This document shows, in pieces, positions 42,500 through 54,047 of a stretch of DNA of 64,000 nucleotides. How positions within the stretch are numbered: position 1 is the stretch's first letter; the number at the start of each line of letters is the position of its first letter. The stretch is from Nemertoderma westbladi (lineage: Eukaryota; Xenacoelomorpha; Nemertodermatida; Nemertodermatidae). A program made the position numbers and the translations under genes. The DNA is taken from contig JAUCBJ010008535.1 in NCBI GenBank assembly GCA_032718475.1, positions 1 through 64,000 of the forward strand, in the 5' to 3' direction. The notes under the pieces are model-generated. The model saw only the letters and a program-made list of their open reading frames with translations, was not told the origin of the DNA and searched no databases.

Positions 42500-45400
42500 C
42501 AGGTGTCTACACGAAGTGTATCCACCAAGTGTCTGTAACAGGTGTCGGCTTCGGCCAGATGTATGTACCAGGTGTCGGCTTCGGCCAGGTGTCTGTAACA
42601 GGTGTCGGCTTCGGCCAGATGTCTGTACCAGGTGTCGGCTTCAGCCAGGTGTCTGTACCAGGTGTCGGCTTCGCCCAGATGTCTGTACCAGGTGTCGGCT
42701 TCGGGCAGGTGTATGTACCAGGTGTCGGCTTCGGCCAGGTGTCTGTAGCAGGTGTCGGCTTCGGCCAGGTGTCTGTACCAGGTGTCCGCTTCGGCCAGGT
42801 GTCTGAACCAGGTTTCGGCTTCGGCCAGGTGTCTGTACCAGGTGTCGGCTTCGGCCAGGTGTCTGTAGCAGGTGTCGGCTTCGGCCAGGTGTCGGCTTCG
42901 GCCAGGTGTCTGTACCAGGTGTCGGCTTCGGCCAGGTGTCTGTACCAGGTGTCGGCTTCGGCCATGTGTCTGTAAGAGGTGTCGGCTTCGGCCAGATGTC
43001 TGTACCAGGTGTCGGCTTCAGCCAGGTGTCTGTACCAGGTGTCGGCTTCGGCCAGGTGTCTGTACCAGGTGTCGGCTTCGGCCAGGTGTCTGTAGCAGGT
43101 GTCGGCTTCGGCTTCGGCCAGGTGTCTGTACCAGGTGTCCGCTTCGGCCAGGTGTCTGTACCAGGTTTCGGCTTCGGCCAGGTGTCTGTACCAGGTGTCG
43201 GCTTCGGCCAGGTGTCTGTAGCAGGTGTCGGCTTCGGCCAGGTGTCTGTAGCAGGTGTCGGCTTCGGCCAGGTGGTGTCTGTACCAGGTGTCGGCTTCGG
43301 CCAGGTGTCTGTACCAGGTGTCGGCGTCGGCCAGGTGTCTGTAGCAGGTGTCGGCTTCAGCCAGGTGTCTGTACCAGGTGTCGGCTTCGGCCAGATGTCT
43401 GTACCAGGTGTCGGCTTCGGGCAGGTGTATGTACCAGGTGTCGGCTTCGGCCAGGTGTCTGTAGCAGGTGTCGGCTTCGGCCAGGTGTCTGTACCAGGTG
43501 TCCGCTTCGGCCAGGTGTCTGAACCAGGTTTCGGCTTCGGCCAGGTGTCTGTACCAGGTGTCGGCTTCGGCCAGGTGTCTGTAGCAGGTGTCGGCTTCGG
43601 CCAGGTGTCTGTACCAGGTGTCGGCTTCGGCCAGGTGTCTGTACCAGGTGTCGGCTTCGGCCAGGTGTCTGTACCAGGTGTCGGCTTCGGCCAGGTGTCT
43701 GTAAGAGGTGTCGGCTTCGGCCAGATGTCTGTACCAGGTGTCGGCTTCAGCCAGGTGTCTGTACCAGGTGTCGGCTTCGGCCAGATGTCTGTACCAGGTG
43801 TCGGCTTCGGCCAGGTGTCTGTACCAGGTGTCGGCTTTGGCCAGGTGTCTGTAGCAGGTGTCGGCTTCGGCTTCGGCCAGGTGTCTGTACCAGGTGTCCG
43901 CTTCGGCCAGGTGTCTGTACCAGGTTTCGGCTTCGGCCAGGTGTCTGTACCAGGTGTCGGCTTCGGCCAGGTGTCTGTAGCAGGTGTCGGCTTCGGCCAG
44001 GTGTCTGTAGCAGGTGTCGGCTTCGGCCAGGTGGTGTCTGTACCAGGTGTCGGCTTCGGCCAGGTGTCTGTACCAGGTGTCGGCGTCGGCCAGGTGTCTG
44101 TAGCAGGTGTCGGCTTCGGCCAGGTGTCTGTACCAGGTGTCGGCTTCGGCCAGGTGTCTGTACCAGGTGTCGGCTTCGGCCAAGAGTCTGTAACAGGTGT
44201 CGGCTTCTTCCAAGTGTCTGTAGCAGGTGTCGGCTTCGGCCAGGTGTCTGTAGCAGGTGTCGGCCTCGGCCAGGTGGTGTCTGTACCAGGTGTCGGCTTC
44301 GGCCAGGTGTCTGTACCAGGTGTCGGCGTCGGCCAGGTGTCTGTAGCAGGTGTCGGCTTCGGCCAGGTGTCTGTACCAGGTGTCGGCTTCGGCCAGGTGT
44401 CTGTACCAGGTGTCGGCTTCGGCCAAGTGCCTGTAACAGGTGTCGGCTTCTTCCAAGTGTCTGTAACAGGTGTCGGCTTCGGCCAGATGTCTGTACCAGG
44501 TGTCGGCTTCGGCCAGGTGTCTGAACCAGGTGTCGGCTTCGGCCAGGTGTCTGAACCAGGTGTCGGCTTCGGCCAGGTGTCTGTACCAGGTGTCGGCTTC
44601 GGCCAGGTGTCTGTAACAGGTCTCGGCTTCGGTCAAGTGTCTGTAACAGGTGTCGGCTTCGGCCAGATGTCTGTACCATGTGTCGGCTTCGGCCAGATGT
44701 CTGTACCAGGTGTCGGCTTCAGCCAGGTGTCTGTACCAGGTGTCGGCTTCGGCCAGATGTCTGTACCAGGTGTCGGCTTCGGCCAGGTGTCTGTCCCATG
44801 TGTCGGCTTCGGCCAGGTGTCTGTAGCAGGTGTCGGCTTCGGCCAGGTGTCTGTACCAGGTGTCCGCTTCGGCCAGGCGTCTGTACCAGGTTTCGGCTTC
44901 GGCCAGGTGTCTGTACCAGGTGTCGGCTTCGGCCAGGTGTCTGTAGCAGGTGTCGGCTTCGGCCAGGTGTCTGTAGCAGGTGTCGGCTTCGGCCAGGTGT
45001 CTGTAGCAGGTGTCGGCGTCGGCCAGGTGTCTGTAGCAGGTGTCGGCTTCGGCCAGGTGTCTGTACCAGGTGTCGGCTTCGGCCAGGTGTCTGTACCAGG
45101 TGTCGGCTTCGGCCAAGTGTCTGTAACAGGTGTCGGCTTCGGCCAAGTGTCTGTAACAGGTGTCGGCTTCGGCCAGATGTCTGTACCAGGTGTCTGCTTC
45201 GGCCAGGTGTCTGAACCAGGTGACCGCTTCGGCCAGGTGTCTGAACCAGGTGTCGGCTTCGGCCAGGTGTATGTACCAGGTGTCGGCTTCGGCCAGGTGT
45301 CTGTAACAGGTGTCGGCTTCGGTCAAGTGTCTGTAACAGGTGTCGGCTTCGGCCAGATGTCTGTACCAGGTGTCGGCTTCGGCCAGGTGTCTGTACCAGG

Positions 45401-45640
45401 TGTCGGCTTCGGCCACGTGTCTGTAACAGGTGTCGCCTTCGGCCAAGTGTCTGTAACAGGTGTCGGCTTCGGCCAGGTGTCTGTACCAGGTGTCGGCTTC
45501 GGCCAAGTGTCTGTAACAGGTGTCGGCTTCGGCCAGGTGTCTGTACCAGGTGTCGGCTTCGGCCAAGTGTCTGTACCAGATGTCGGCTTCGGCCAGATGT
45601 CGGCATCGGCCAGGTGTCTGTACCAGAGGTGTCGGCTTCA
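42500..45640. repeat. 30-bp minisatellite, about 105 copies (copy 2 array)
   Basis: The minus-strand unit is as in the 20.7-21.85 kb array (plus-strand reading GGTGTCGGCTTCGGCCAGGT then GTCTGTACCA). Higher-order duplications are evident: the block 42600-42900 recurs near 43375-43600, and 43000-43340 near 43710-44130. Up to 1019 codons stay open on the minus strand and 929 on the plus strand. All are products of a stop-free unit whose length is divisible by 3. Confidence 0.92.
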
Positions 45641-46202
45641 GCCATGTGTCTGCACGTGGATCCTCCGCCTTCGACCGACTGTTTGCTTGCTTTAATCTTA
45701 TTATTCTCGTAGCTGTGGGTTGTGTTGGTATATTATTATTGCCTAAAATTAATGTCGTCTAGGCCCAATGTCTTGCAGAATAATACAGTTTAAGGCTTCG
45801 CTCACTTCGTGGCTCGCCCCACAGTAGTATTTACTTATTTTATTATTATTTTATTCCCATCAATTTAGATAACGATATTTGTTCGATCTGCGATCAAATA
45901 AATTATGATATGGGAAAATCAGCACTACTGAGACAGAAAGAATTAATTAATAAATTTTGCGGTTAGTAAATATCATATTATTAATTATTATATTACAGTA
46001 TGTAATTGTAATATACTGTATTATATTATATATACTGTATTTAATTTATTTTTTATTACATTATATACATTATATTATGTTATATTTATTATTGTTATAA
46101 TTATATTATACATATATTACATTGAGTACATTGAGATTATTGAGATTATCTTGAGTTTCATTAACTATTAGTATAGTTAACTATAAATACTAAGGAACTC
46201 AC

Positions 46203-46295
46203 CAAATGGCATATAGCATGCTGCAGCAGCAACCATCTGTTCTGTGGCCCCCGTGAAACAGCCAGGAATTCCTTGGTGTCCAAAAACTGGGATAT
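46203..46295 (-). CDS. Candidate internal exon of an unidentified gene
   Basis: On the minus strand, acceptor TGCTTTTCAG precedes 93 nt that end at donor TTTG|GTGAGT. In the preferred frame it reads IPVFGHQGIPGCFTGATEQM then VAAAACYMPFG (phase 1 to phase 1, so skippable without a frameshift). The other two frames are also open but less protein-like. It lies in the 1.9-kb segment found only in copy 2 of the dispersed repeat. I do not recognise the protein. Confidence 0.35.
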
Positions 46296-47934
46296 CTGAA
46301 AAGCAATACGTACATTGCATTAAATTAGCACAACGTTAAATTGCGGAGATGGTGAAGTATATCCGTATAAACATCAATTGAACTAAAACAAACTACAAAA
46401 AAGTTATTAACTTTTCACTTTATCATTTAATCAACTTAATCACTTTTAGGTTATATTCAGTAATGCTATCTATTCTACTGTTATATCATTAAATCTATAT
46501 GTTTCCGTAAATGTTATTCCTAAATATCATGCCTCAAAGAAGTTAAGGTCGCTTTCATCTCATGTAACTATTTACTTAACATCATTGTATTGAATTCATT
46601 CGAATTGTATTCGATCGATTATTATCAATTAAAGAACTGTTCGCGCTTTTAAGACCTTTGGCAGTTTAACCCGCCAAATCTATATGTCTTCTAGGTTATA
46701 AATCGACTTTAGCCTATGACAAGTATTTGACACAAATAAATCCAACATTAGCCGAAGCCAGTCTATGCGCGACCATTCATCCGCTGGATATACCTGGGAG
46801 ACTGGATTCGGATGCTTTAATTTGATTGCGGTGCAGGCCTACCGTACTATTCGATTGATCGTTAATATATAATCCCTGACAAATATCATTCACTTTCGGG
46901 AAATATTAGCAGTTCCTTTAGGACGTGGCGCTCTATCTATATAAACAGAGCTATGGCTTACACTAAACACAACGGAATGGATTATAAGTTACACATAAGG
47001 CGCATTCTTTAGGAGATGCTTTGTTACGCGGACAAGCACATACAGACTATTGCACACCGCTGCACACTGAATTGACGATAGTCACTGATTTTAATCATAT
47101 ATAAAGAGAATAGCAATATGTAACCGGTCTCTCTAACCTTAGTGTATCAAGAAGATCGGGGTTTCTGATCGTTTATCGTTATTCTCCAAATAACAATATG
47201 TAAACAACTGATACAATTAATAACAAACAGTAAATAGCAGTAAATAATGTGCAATACAGCAGTAGGTACCGTACCGTACCGGTAACAGTTATGTGTTCTT
47301 ATAATTAAAGCCGTTCTAATGTTGGAATAATTCAGAATAATTCCATAGCCGATGTTCTAGGCTCTGGAAAAACCAACACACTGAACCCTGTGAGCTGTTG
47401 CAGGTAGCTTTCAACACAAAGAGGAAAAGCTCTCATTGGCAGAGCTCCATATTCCACAGATTCCACGAATGTCTAAATGCCGAACTATTCGGGTTTTTGC
47501 AGCCCTTAGCCAACACACAGGATGAATCACTCTGCTTGGTTGACCTTGCTCTGGTTGGTGGATCGAACAGAACAAAGAGGCCATACGTACAGCAAATCAG
47601 CCAATCAGCCGGTAGCTTGCATCATTTGAGTTAGGGAGTTTTTCTTTAGAGTATTTGAGCGCATTGAGGGAAACTGGATTGCGAAGCAAAAGGGCCAGTT
47701 ATATCCCACAAAAGCTTTTACAAGAACAGTCTATTTATGTAAACTTCTCTCGGTACATATACAATAGGGTCATACATAATGATGAAAAAATGTAATAATG
47801 TATATTAATTATAACATAATAATTATAACAATGCAATATATTATATTATACATATATTATACAATTATATTATACATTATAATTATAATTATATTATACA
47901 TTATAATTATAATTATATTATATATATATATAGT
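46296..47934. other. Copy-2-specific segment; no further gene recognised
   Basis: 46900-47640 is less AT-rich, with CAAT-like words on the minus strand (GATTGGCTGATTTG), possibly a promoter/first-exon region for the minus-strand exon at 46203-46295. 47770-47935 is an (ATAATTAT)n-type low-complexity tract. Confidence 0.35.
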
Positions 47935-48087
47935 ATACCGGTATATCATTTAAAATTTTAAAATATTGGATTGGTAGCAGCTGTGAGGGTAAGATTAGCT
48001 TTATAAAAACAATATTGTGATGAAATTACAAAACAAATCAAATCTCTTCTACAAATACATTTCCGTTATCATACAGTACACATTTAT

Positions 48088-49383
48088 TTATTTCCTAATG
48101 TTCTGTAGGCCTATTATTACAGGTTGCCTTGTATATTTTACATAAAATATGCATAATATATACCGGTACATAAATAAAATAAATATTTTAACTAAATAAT
48201 GTAATATGATTTGAATGTTGTCCGCTCGTTGGGCCGCCTCAATCACTCTCTGGGCCGCCTCACGCGCAACCCTCTCACATTCAAGTTTTTGGTTCATTAA
48301 TTCTCGTTCAAGAGTTTCCTCTCGGTCGAGCCTTTCCATCTCAAAGAGAGCCTCTTCATACTCCACTCGGTTTTGAATGGAGTCAGACGCGTTCGAATTT
48401 GAACCACGCGGCTGACTCGCACTGTCCCCAGGTTGTATCTCATCCTGGTCTCTGCCGTCACCGGCTAGGGTTATGCCAGTCCAGCCGTTTTGTGGCTGGC
48501 TGGGTATCCCTATAAAAATGTTTCCCACCCTTACCTGTTGATTGAATAAACATTTATCAAACGCATCGTCCAATATTCCCCCGATGTCCGTCTCCCAGTG
48601 TTTGGCTTCCTCCTCGGCGCCTTGCTCTCCAAGAATCCTGAGGTAGTCGTTGACTACCTCTAGGGCTGCCGCCAGGTCGATATCCGGTCGTCCAGCAGTC
48701 GCCCAGGTCTCCAATCGTCTTCGCTGTAATCGAAACTGTCGCCCCGCTCGCTCGATCACCCCTGTGTCAAGCTGCGCTGGGGGCCGGTTGGGGTCCGAGG
48801 AGGAACGGAGCTTCCTCCGGTTCGTTGTCCCGTTGGGCCGTCCCATCGGGTTCGTCCGATCGCTTCTTTCTCGCGAGCGTCCTCGGGCTGGATGTTTGGG
48901 TAGTGCTGGGATTAATTGCGAGGGTTCCCGGTCTGGGTCCACCCCGCTTCCCTTGTCGTCATCTATCGCCGGCTCCGGTCCGGAGGGAGATGATCTCGAT
49001 CTCTCCCGGCGTTGGTGTTCCTCTGGGAACCGTGCCGGACCGGCGGGAGGTGGTGGTGGTTCTCCTCGTTGTGGTAACTCAGTCGGGAGTGACTGCGTCG
49101 CTGCCGTGATTAACTCGTCTATCCACGTCCGTGTTTCATCGGGTGTCGTGGTCCCGGCCGGCCGCCCGACGGATCCTTCCGTCGACGGGATAGGCGGGGA
49201 TTCCCGGGAGCTCGGGCCCACGGGGCTTCCGCGTCCCGATACCGGGTTGCTCAGGTCCAAGAAGGGACTCGAGGCTGTAGCTGGGGCAGCCATTGCTGCC
49301 CCGCCAGTGGCGGGTTGAACCCCGGGTTCAACCTGGCCGGGTGCCGTCGCTGGCTGACTGCCAGAAAGTAGACTGTCTGACAT
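48088..49383 (-). CDS. Gag-like open frame, probably truncated
   Basis: 431 codons from an ATG at 49383. The N-terminus is disordered and Pro/Ser/Gly/Thr-rich. The middle is RAGRQFRLQRRRLETWATAG then DLAAALEVVNDYLRILGE. A block NQQVRVGNIFIGIP follows, then a charged helix NRVEYEEALFEMERLDREET to QRVIEAAQRADN. The protein-like character stops at about 48218, exactly where the dispersed repeat begins. The last 40 residues come from repeat DNA. Layout and composition resemble the N-terminal halves of the BEL/Pao-type Gags elsewhere in this window, but no finger or capsid motif is present, so the call is tentative. It could be a truncated retroelement or a host protein's first exon. Confidence 0.45.
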   Translation of the reverse strand: MSDSLLSGSQPATAPGQVEPGVQPATGGAAMAAPATASSPFLDLSNPVSGRGSPVGPSSRESPPIPSTEGSVGRPAGTTTPDETRTWIDELITAATQSLPTELPQRGEPPPPPAGPARFPEEHQRRERSRSSPSGPEPAIDDDKGSGVDPDREPSQLIPALPKHPARGRSRERSDRTNPMGRPNGTTNRRKLRSSSDPNRPPAQLDTGVIERAGRQFRLQRRRLETWATAGRPDIDLAAALEVVNDYLRILGEQGAEEEAKHWETDIGGILDDAFDKCLFNQQVRVGNIFIGIPSQPQNGWTGITLAGDGRDQDEIQPGDSASQPRGSNSNASDSIQNRVEYEEALFEMERLDREETLERELMNQKLECERVAREAAQRVIEAAQRADNIQIILHYLVKIFILFMYRYILCIFYVKYTRQPVIIGLQNIRK

Positions 49384-50414
49384 CCTAGGTACGGTAGCCT
49401 ATGGAGGGACTGACAGGTCTGAGTTACGGAATAATGGAATACTTTTTTGGCCTATCTTACAGTTTTTTAAGGCCACTCTACCGGTTCGCGGGAAGCCGCG
49501 TCGCGGGTCTTTGTCGTGTCGTTATCGAGGCTGTCGTTTTCTGAGACAGCCCCCGTTCGTGACGTTGTTTTATTTTTGGGTTGGTGTAGTGGCGTAAATA
49601 TCACGTAATGATGAGTTCCCCACTGAACCGCCCAAATCAGGTAACCCGCCCGTCCGGTGGAAAGGAAACTGATAACTAAACGCTCCAGTGTGGTGTCTGT
49701 GCAGGCCGATCCCTACACAGCACCATAGTAATACAGAATATAGACAGAATATAAACAGATAACAAACAATAAATCAGATGCATTTACAAAAGATAAAATA
49801 ATATAAGTGAATACGTAAAATGAATAAGGAATCTGTACTACTAAAGAACTGTGCCATAAAACAACGATATCACCTTCCACTCTTGTCACCAAACCAACTG
49901 AACCAATATTGCTAATCTGTGTCTAATGTACCCCGGTAGCGCGGATGAATATTCCCTAGTAATGAGCCAGACTGGGGTTTAAGACCCCAGCCTGGCACCC
50001 GTACGTAGCAAAAACCCTAATTAAGTACATAATCCTACTATCTAAAACTAAAACCTACTGAAACCCCCCCAATATAACAATAAATACGTACTACATAATG
50101 TAGTACATATTGACCGCCTAATTGTACATTCCTATCTCTGGCAAGGCTAATATCCCATCTCCCTGCTACCTATGTCTTGCTACAGGTGTGGCCTGGCGGC
50201 CAACCTGTTCCCGATCACGTGCTCTTTGTATACCTCGTTTGTAATCCACCTAGTCCCATGTCTGTATATTGATACCTTGAGAGTTGACTTGGTGGAAGGC
50301 GTACGTAGTAACCTAATACTAATATTCCTGGAAATCACTGCAGCCCAGTCCCCCCCCCCCCCCCCCCCCCCCCGTGTGCCCTGTAACTAGTCAGTTCCGT
50401 AGTCCTACCTACAC
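49384..50414. other. Upstream of the Gag-like frame; no gene seen
   Basis: Contains a C24 tract (50350-50373). Sequence between 49400 and 50000 might be a retroelement leader/LTR for the minus-strand Gag-like frame, but no second copy is in the window to define LTR ends. Confidence 0.35.
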
Positions 50415-52861
50415 CTACAGTACAAACGCTACAGTAATTACCCCTACAGTACAAACATTAGGCTTGGGTGGGAAACCCGTGGTACTCGTATAATATATGT
50501 GTGGGTTTGGGAAGGGTAAGGTTCCGGTTGTCGGACACAGTTCGTTTGTGGGCTGGTCAGAGCACTGAGACTGCTGCCTCCTGTTGTAGAGTGTATTTGG
50601 CAGCCTGCACCCTTGATTGCTCCTTGGCTGCTCCTTGATTGCCTCCCGTGGATGCTGTTCATGGTCGGTCACTTGAAGGGGTTGTCCAGAGCGTATTGCA
50701 CAGCTGAGGAGGGAGGTTCCATCCTCCGATGCTTCCATGGCAGTTTCCCTCCGTGTTGTTGGGTCTCGCAACCCGATGCCTCCATGTCGAACTGGGAGGA
50801 GCACGAGATTATCCTCCACTGAGCCAGGAGCAGTGCCGAAGAGGGAAGGATCGTAGTTGTTCATCAGCGCTGATCGAATGGGAATGAAATCGTCCTCACT
50901 GGTTGGGACTACACGGAGGAGATAGTCCCACTCAGCCTGCACACAACGGGTCATTCCAGTGTGTGCAGTTTGAGGATACTCCCTGGCGATCTCGGATATC
51001 TTTTTGATGGTATCGACCCACCCCTCGACCTTGGTTGCGATGTATTCCTTGCGGCTGGACTTTGCTCCTATAAACCCACCGAGGAACCGATGGCCTGTGA
51101 CAACCTGAACCCCGGTTGATCCAAACAACTCGCGTGCCTTCACCTCAAATTCCGGCTTCACAACCAAGTACGACTTGGTTGGTTCAGGGTTATAGCCAAT
51201 GGAGGGCCCATGAGTTAGCAGCGCTTTCCACCATTCCCAGATGTCTTCAATGGTTCCAGCATCAGAGGAGTCATCGGCAAACCAAACTTGGCTCTGTTGC
51301 TGTTGCTGTTGCGGATTTAGGGTTAGTTCTTGTGGAGGTTCAGTTGGCTGGTGCCTGGGTGTAGGTTGCATGTCAGTAAGCGGGATGTCCAGGAGGCAGG
51401 CTGGGCTCTGTGGGTTTGGTACAATTGACCCGTGGGTGGTGGGGGTGTAGCAGTGGACTGATTGTTGAGAAACTGAAGACACTGTTCCTGTGGTTGGCTG
51501 GAGCTGTGGTTGGGTGTTGTGGGCGGTGAATGGTTCAGCTTCCGAGGTTGAGTTTTGCGCAGGAGCCGAATCAGAGGAAACGTGGTGCAGCTGTAACCAA
51601 ACATCGCGAGTGGGTCACCCTGTGTAAACCCTTCTCGACTCCAAAGGGGATTCTCACTCCCGTACATATAAAGTGCTGCATGGCCATTGTAGGCGTTGTA
51701 TGATGCATGATGCCAATATAGACGGCAGTTCCACAGTGCGACGGGATGGCTGATAGTGTTGAACGCATTACTGGCATCTATCAGCAACATCCCCTGTGTT
51801 GAGTCTTTGCCGAAGAGCGAGGTCATGGCGTGTACTGCGCCCTCTATCCCGGCCTTCATCACGGCACAGAGTTGGTTGGCCCCGCTTTCCTGGATGATGT
51901 CTGACTTTGTGGTTGATGCGATGCAGTTGGCTAGTAAACGATAGAGTACCTCCCCTACACCGATTGGGTGAACTCCCAGCTGCTTGTCCAGAGCAATTAG
52001 TCGACAAGCACGCAGAGCCCGGATTTCTCCCCATGGCACAATGGTGTTGGCAAGGCGACGGGCTAGTCCAGCAATTGCTTCATGGAGACGGGAACTGTGG
52101 GCATCATACCGTGTGAGCAACTCGTTCCAAGACTCAGCATCTCCCCTACTGGACCAGAACTCCCCGAGAGGGATCGTGCGACCTTGTGTACTGTGGTACC
52201 TGTAATGTCGACGCCCTCAAACTGGGGTGGCGTCATAAAAGGTTCGAACGCTGCCATGGATACCATATCCGTGGCCATGCCATATCCATGCCATATCATA
52301 TGCCATATCAGTGGCCATGCAAACTGCTGAACTATTCATCCCAGCTAGAACTTTACGATTGTACAGTTTAGCTGTTTCCTTTGAAGCAGTGGCAGACCGT
52401 GATGGAAACTGAGTGCTCAATTTTTCGGCCTCGGCTGGGAGTTGCTCGAATTCCCCATTTTCCCACATCTGATGCGCCGAAGTATGGTTCTACGGATGTC
52501 GGGTGTCTTTGTTGTTTATGGGTCTCTTTGAAAGACCGTTGCTAAAAAAACAGAGGGGCCTCTCAGAAGGGAAGTTACCACCTGTCAGGTTTTCAATCTC
52601 ACGAGTGAGTACATCAACTACTTTACGTCCTGCATTACCACCCGGTACGACATAACGGCGATTGGGCAGACAAGTGAGTTGGGAATGGCGCGCCTCCCAC
52701 ACGATGTCACTGGATGACCCAGGCTCATTCAGGAATGGGCCACCAAAGGCTGCCTCTAGGCGTTCTGCGGTTGATGGGCTACTAGCTGGAGAATTGTCGA
52801 GAACAGGTAGACTACTATCGATCTGAGCTGTGGCTGATAGTGGGTGTGTCGGTTTCCACAA
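50415..52861 (-). pseudogene. Reverse transcriptase of an unclassified retroelement, broken
   Basis: Minus-strand blocks, in at least three frames, follow the order of an RT family common in marine invertebrate genomes. There is an upstream region with PNRRYVVPGGNAGRKVVDVL (52490-52861) and a short MWENGEFEQLP block (about 52440). The RT fingers/palm follow: CRLIALDKQLGVHPIGVGEV, LLIDASNAFNTISHPVALWN and EGFTQGDPLAMFGY (51590-52020). Motif C is VWFADDSSDAGTIEDIWEWW (about 51290), then THGPSIGYNPEPTKSYLVVK, FLGGFIGAK and the thumb to about 50700. Frameshifts lie near 52100-52470, where CCATATC/GCCATGC microrepeats expanded, and near 51450. Inactive copy. Superfamily not assigned. Confidence 0.75.
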
Positions 52862-53100
52862 GGAAGTGAATGGGTTTTTGCAATGACCCGCCGTTATGAG
52901 TGATCATGAAGTGCATGGGCGATTTCCTCTCATGCACCCACACTTACCTGTAATGCAGCACCCACGACTGGTAATGGCACACTGGCAACAATGTGGCAAT
53001 CTTTGGGGTAGGAGAGGATCCGACACGGCCTGGCTGGCTGGCTCATCAAATGGGGGACACCCGACACCAGATGTTGTTCACCCGAATCGGGTCGGGGAAT
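52862..53100. other. Linker region of the RT element
   Basis: Short segment between the RT-related block and the coding minisatellite. No independent feature. Confidence 0.3.
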
Positions 53101-54047
53101 ACCCAACGTATGACGGCGTTAACGTCAGGGGACACCCGACGCTATCTGGTTGTCACCTGATGCTGTCTGGGGGACACCCAACGCTATCTGGGGGACACCC
53201 GACGTTATCTGGAGAACACCCGACGCTGGCTGGGGGACACCCAATGTTGTCTGGGGGACAACCGACGCTGTCTGGGGAACACCCGACGCTGGCTGGGGGA
53301 CACCCGAATCCGTCTGGGGAACACCTGACACTGTCTGGGGAACACACAACACTGGGGGATACCCAACGCTGTAAGAGGGACACCAACACCTGACGCTGTT
53401 TGGGGGACATCCGGCGCTGGCTGGGGAACACCCGACGCTGTCTGAGCGACACCCGACACTGCTGTAGGCCCCACACCCGATACAGACTGGGGGAAACAAC
53501 ACATGGACTGGGGGGCACCCATTCCAGATTGCAGGACACACAACACAGACTGGTGGGCATCCGACACAGACTGGGGGGCACCCAACTGGGAGGAACCCGA
53601 CATAGACAGGGAGACACCTGCCACAAACAAGGGTTCATCTGACTCAGACTGGGTGTAACTCGACATGGACTGATGGACATCAGGCACAGACAGAGGGACA
53701 CACAACGTGGATTGGGCGGCACCCGACACATACTGGGGGGCACCCGACACATACTGGGGTGCATCCGACATATACTTGGGGGCACCCGACACATACTGGG
53801 GGGAATCTGACACATACTGGGGGGCACCCAGCTGGTGGGAACCCGATATAGATAGGGGAGCACCCGACACGGGTAGGGGGACGCACGATATGGATTGGGG
53901 GGCAACCAATACAGGCTGGGGAGCACCTGACTCAGACAGGGGGGAGCCAGGCACAGACTGGGAGACACCCGGTTCAGATATGGGGACACCCATCACAGAC
54001 TGGGGAGAGCCCGACGCGGATTCCATGAGGTAGTCGAGTTCATCCAC
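53101..54047 (-). repeat. Coding-type minisatellite in the RT element
   Basis: Degenerate 24-30-bp units of GGGGGACACCCGACGCTGTC then TGG (plus strand). On the minus strand a frame from 54047 (GTG start, VDELDYLMESASGSPQSVMG) stays open to 53205 as SGAPQSVSGAPQYVSGAPQ-type pentad repeats. Unlike the 22-bp and 30-bp arrays, it begins with non-repeat sequence directly behind the Cys-rich domain. It may therefore once have been a translated linker between that domain and the RT. Confidence 0.6.

Larger units (their letters stand above)
42388..48217 (-). mobile_element. Dispersed minisatellite-carrying repeat, copy 2 (inverted, larger)
   Basis: Reverse-complement homology with 19952-21982 is found at both ends: 42388-42540 and 45640-46030 around the array, and 47935-48217 at the far end. 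It contains about 1.9 kb (46030-47935) that copy 1 lacks. The right boundary at 48217 lies inside a Gag-like open frame. No terminal inverted repeats or target duplication were found. Confidence 0.7.

Noticed and set aside
42507-45695. Open frames of 1019 and 929 codons on opposite strands as possible repetitive (silk- or adhesive-like) protein genes
   Set aside because: Both are generated by a stop-free 30-bp tandem unit. Frames on both strands are open, there is no independent N- or C-terminal domain, and the array is flanked by mobile-repeat DNA.
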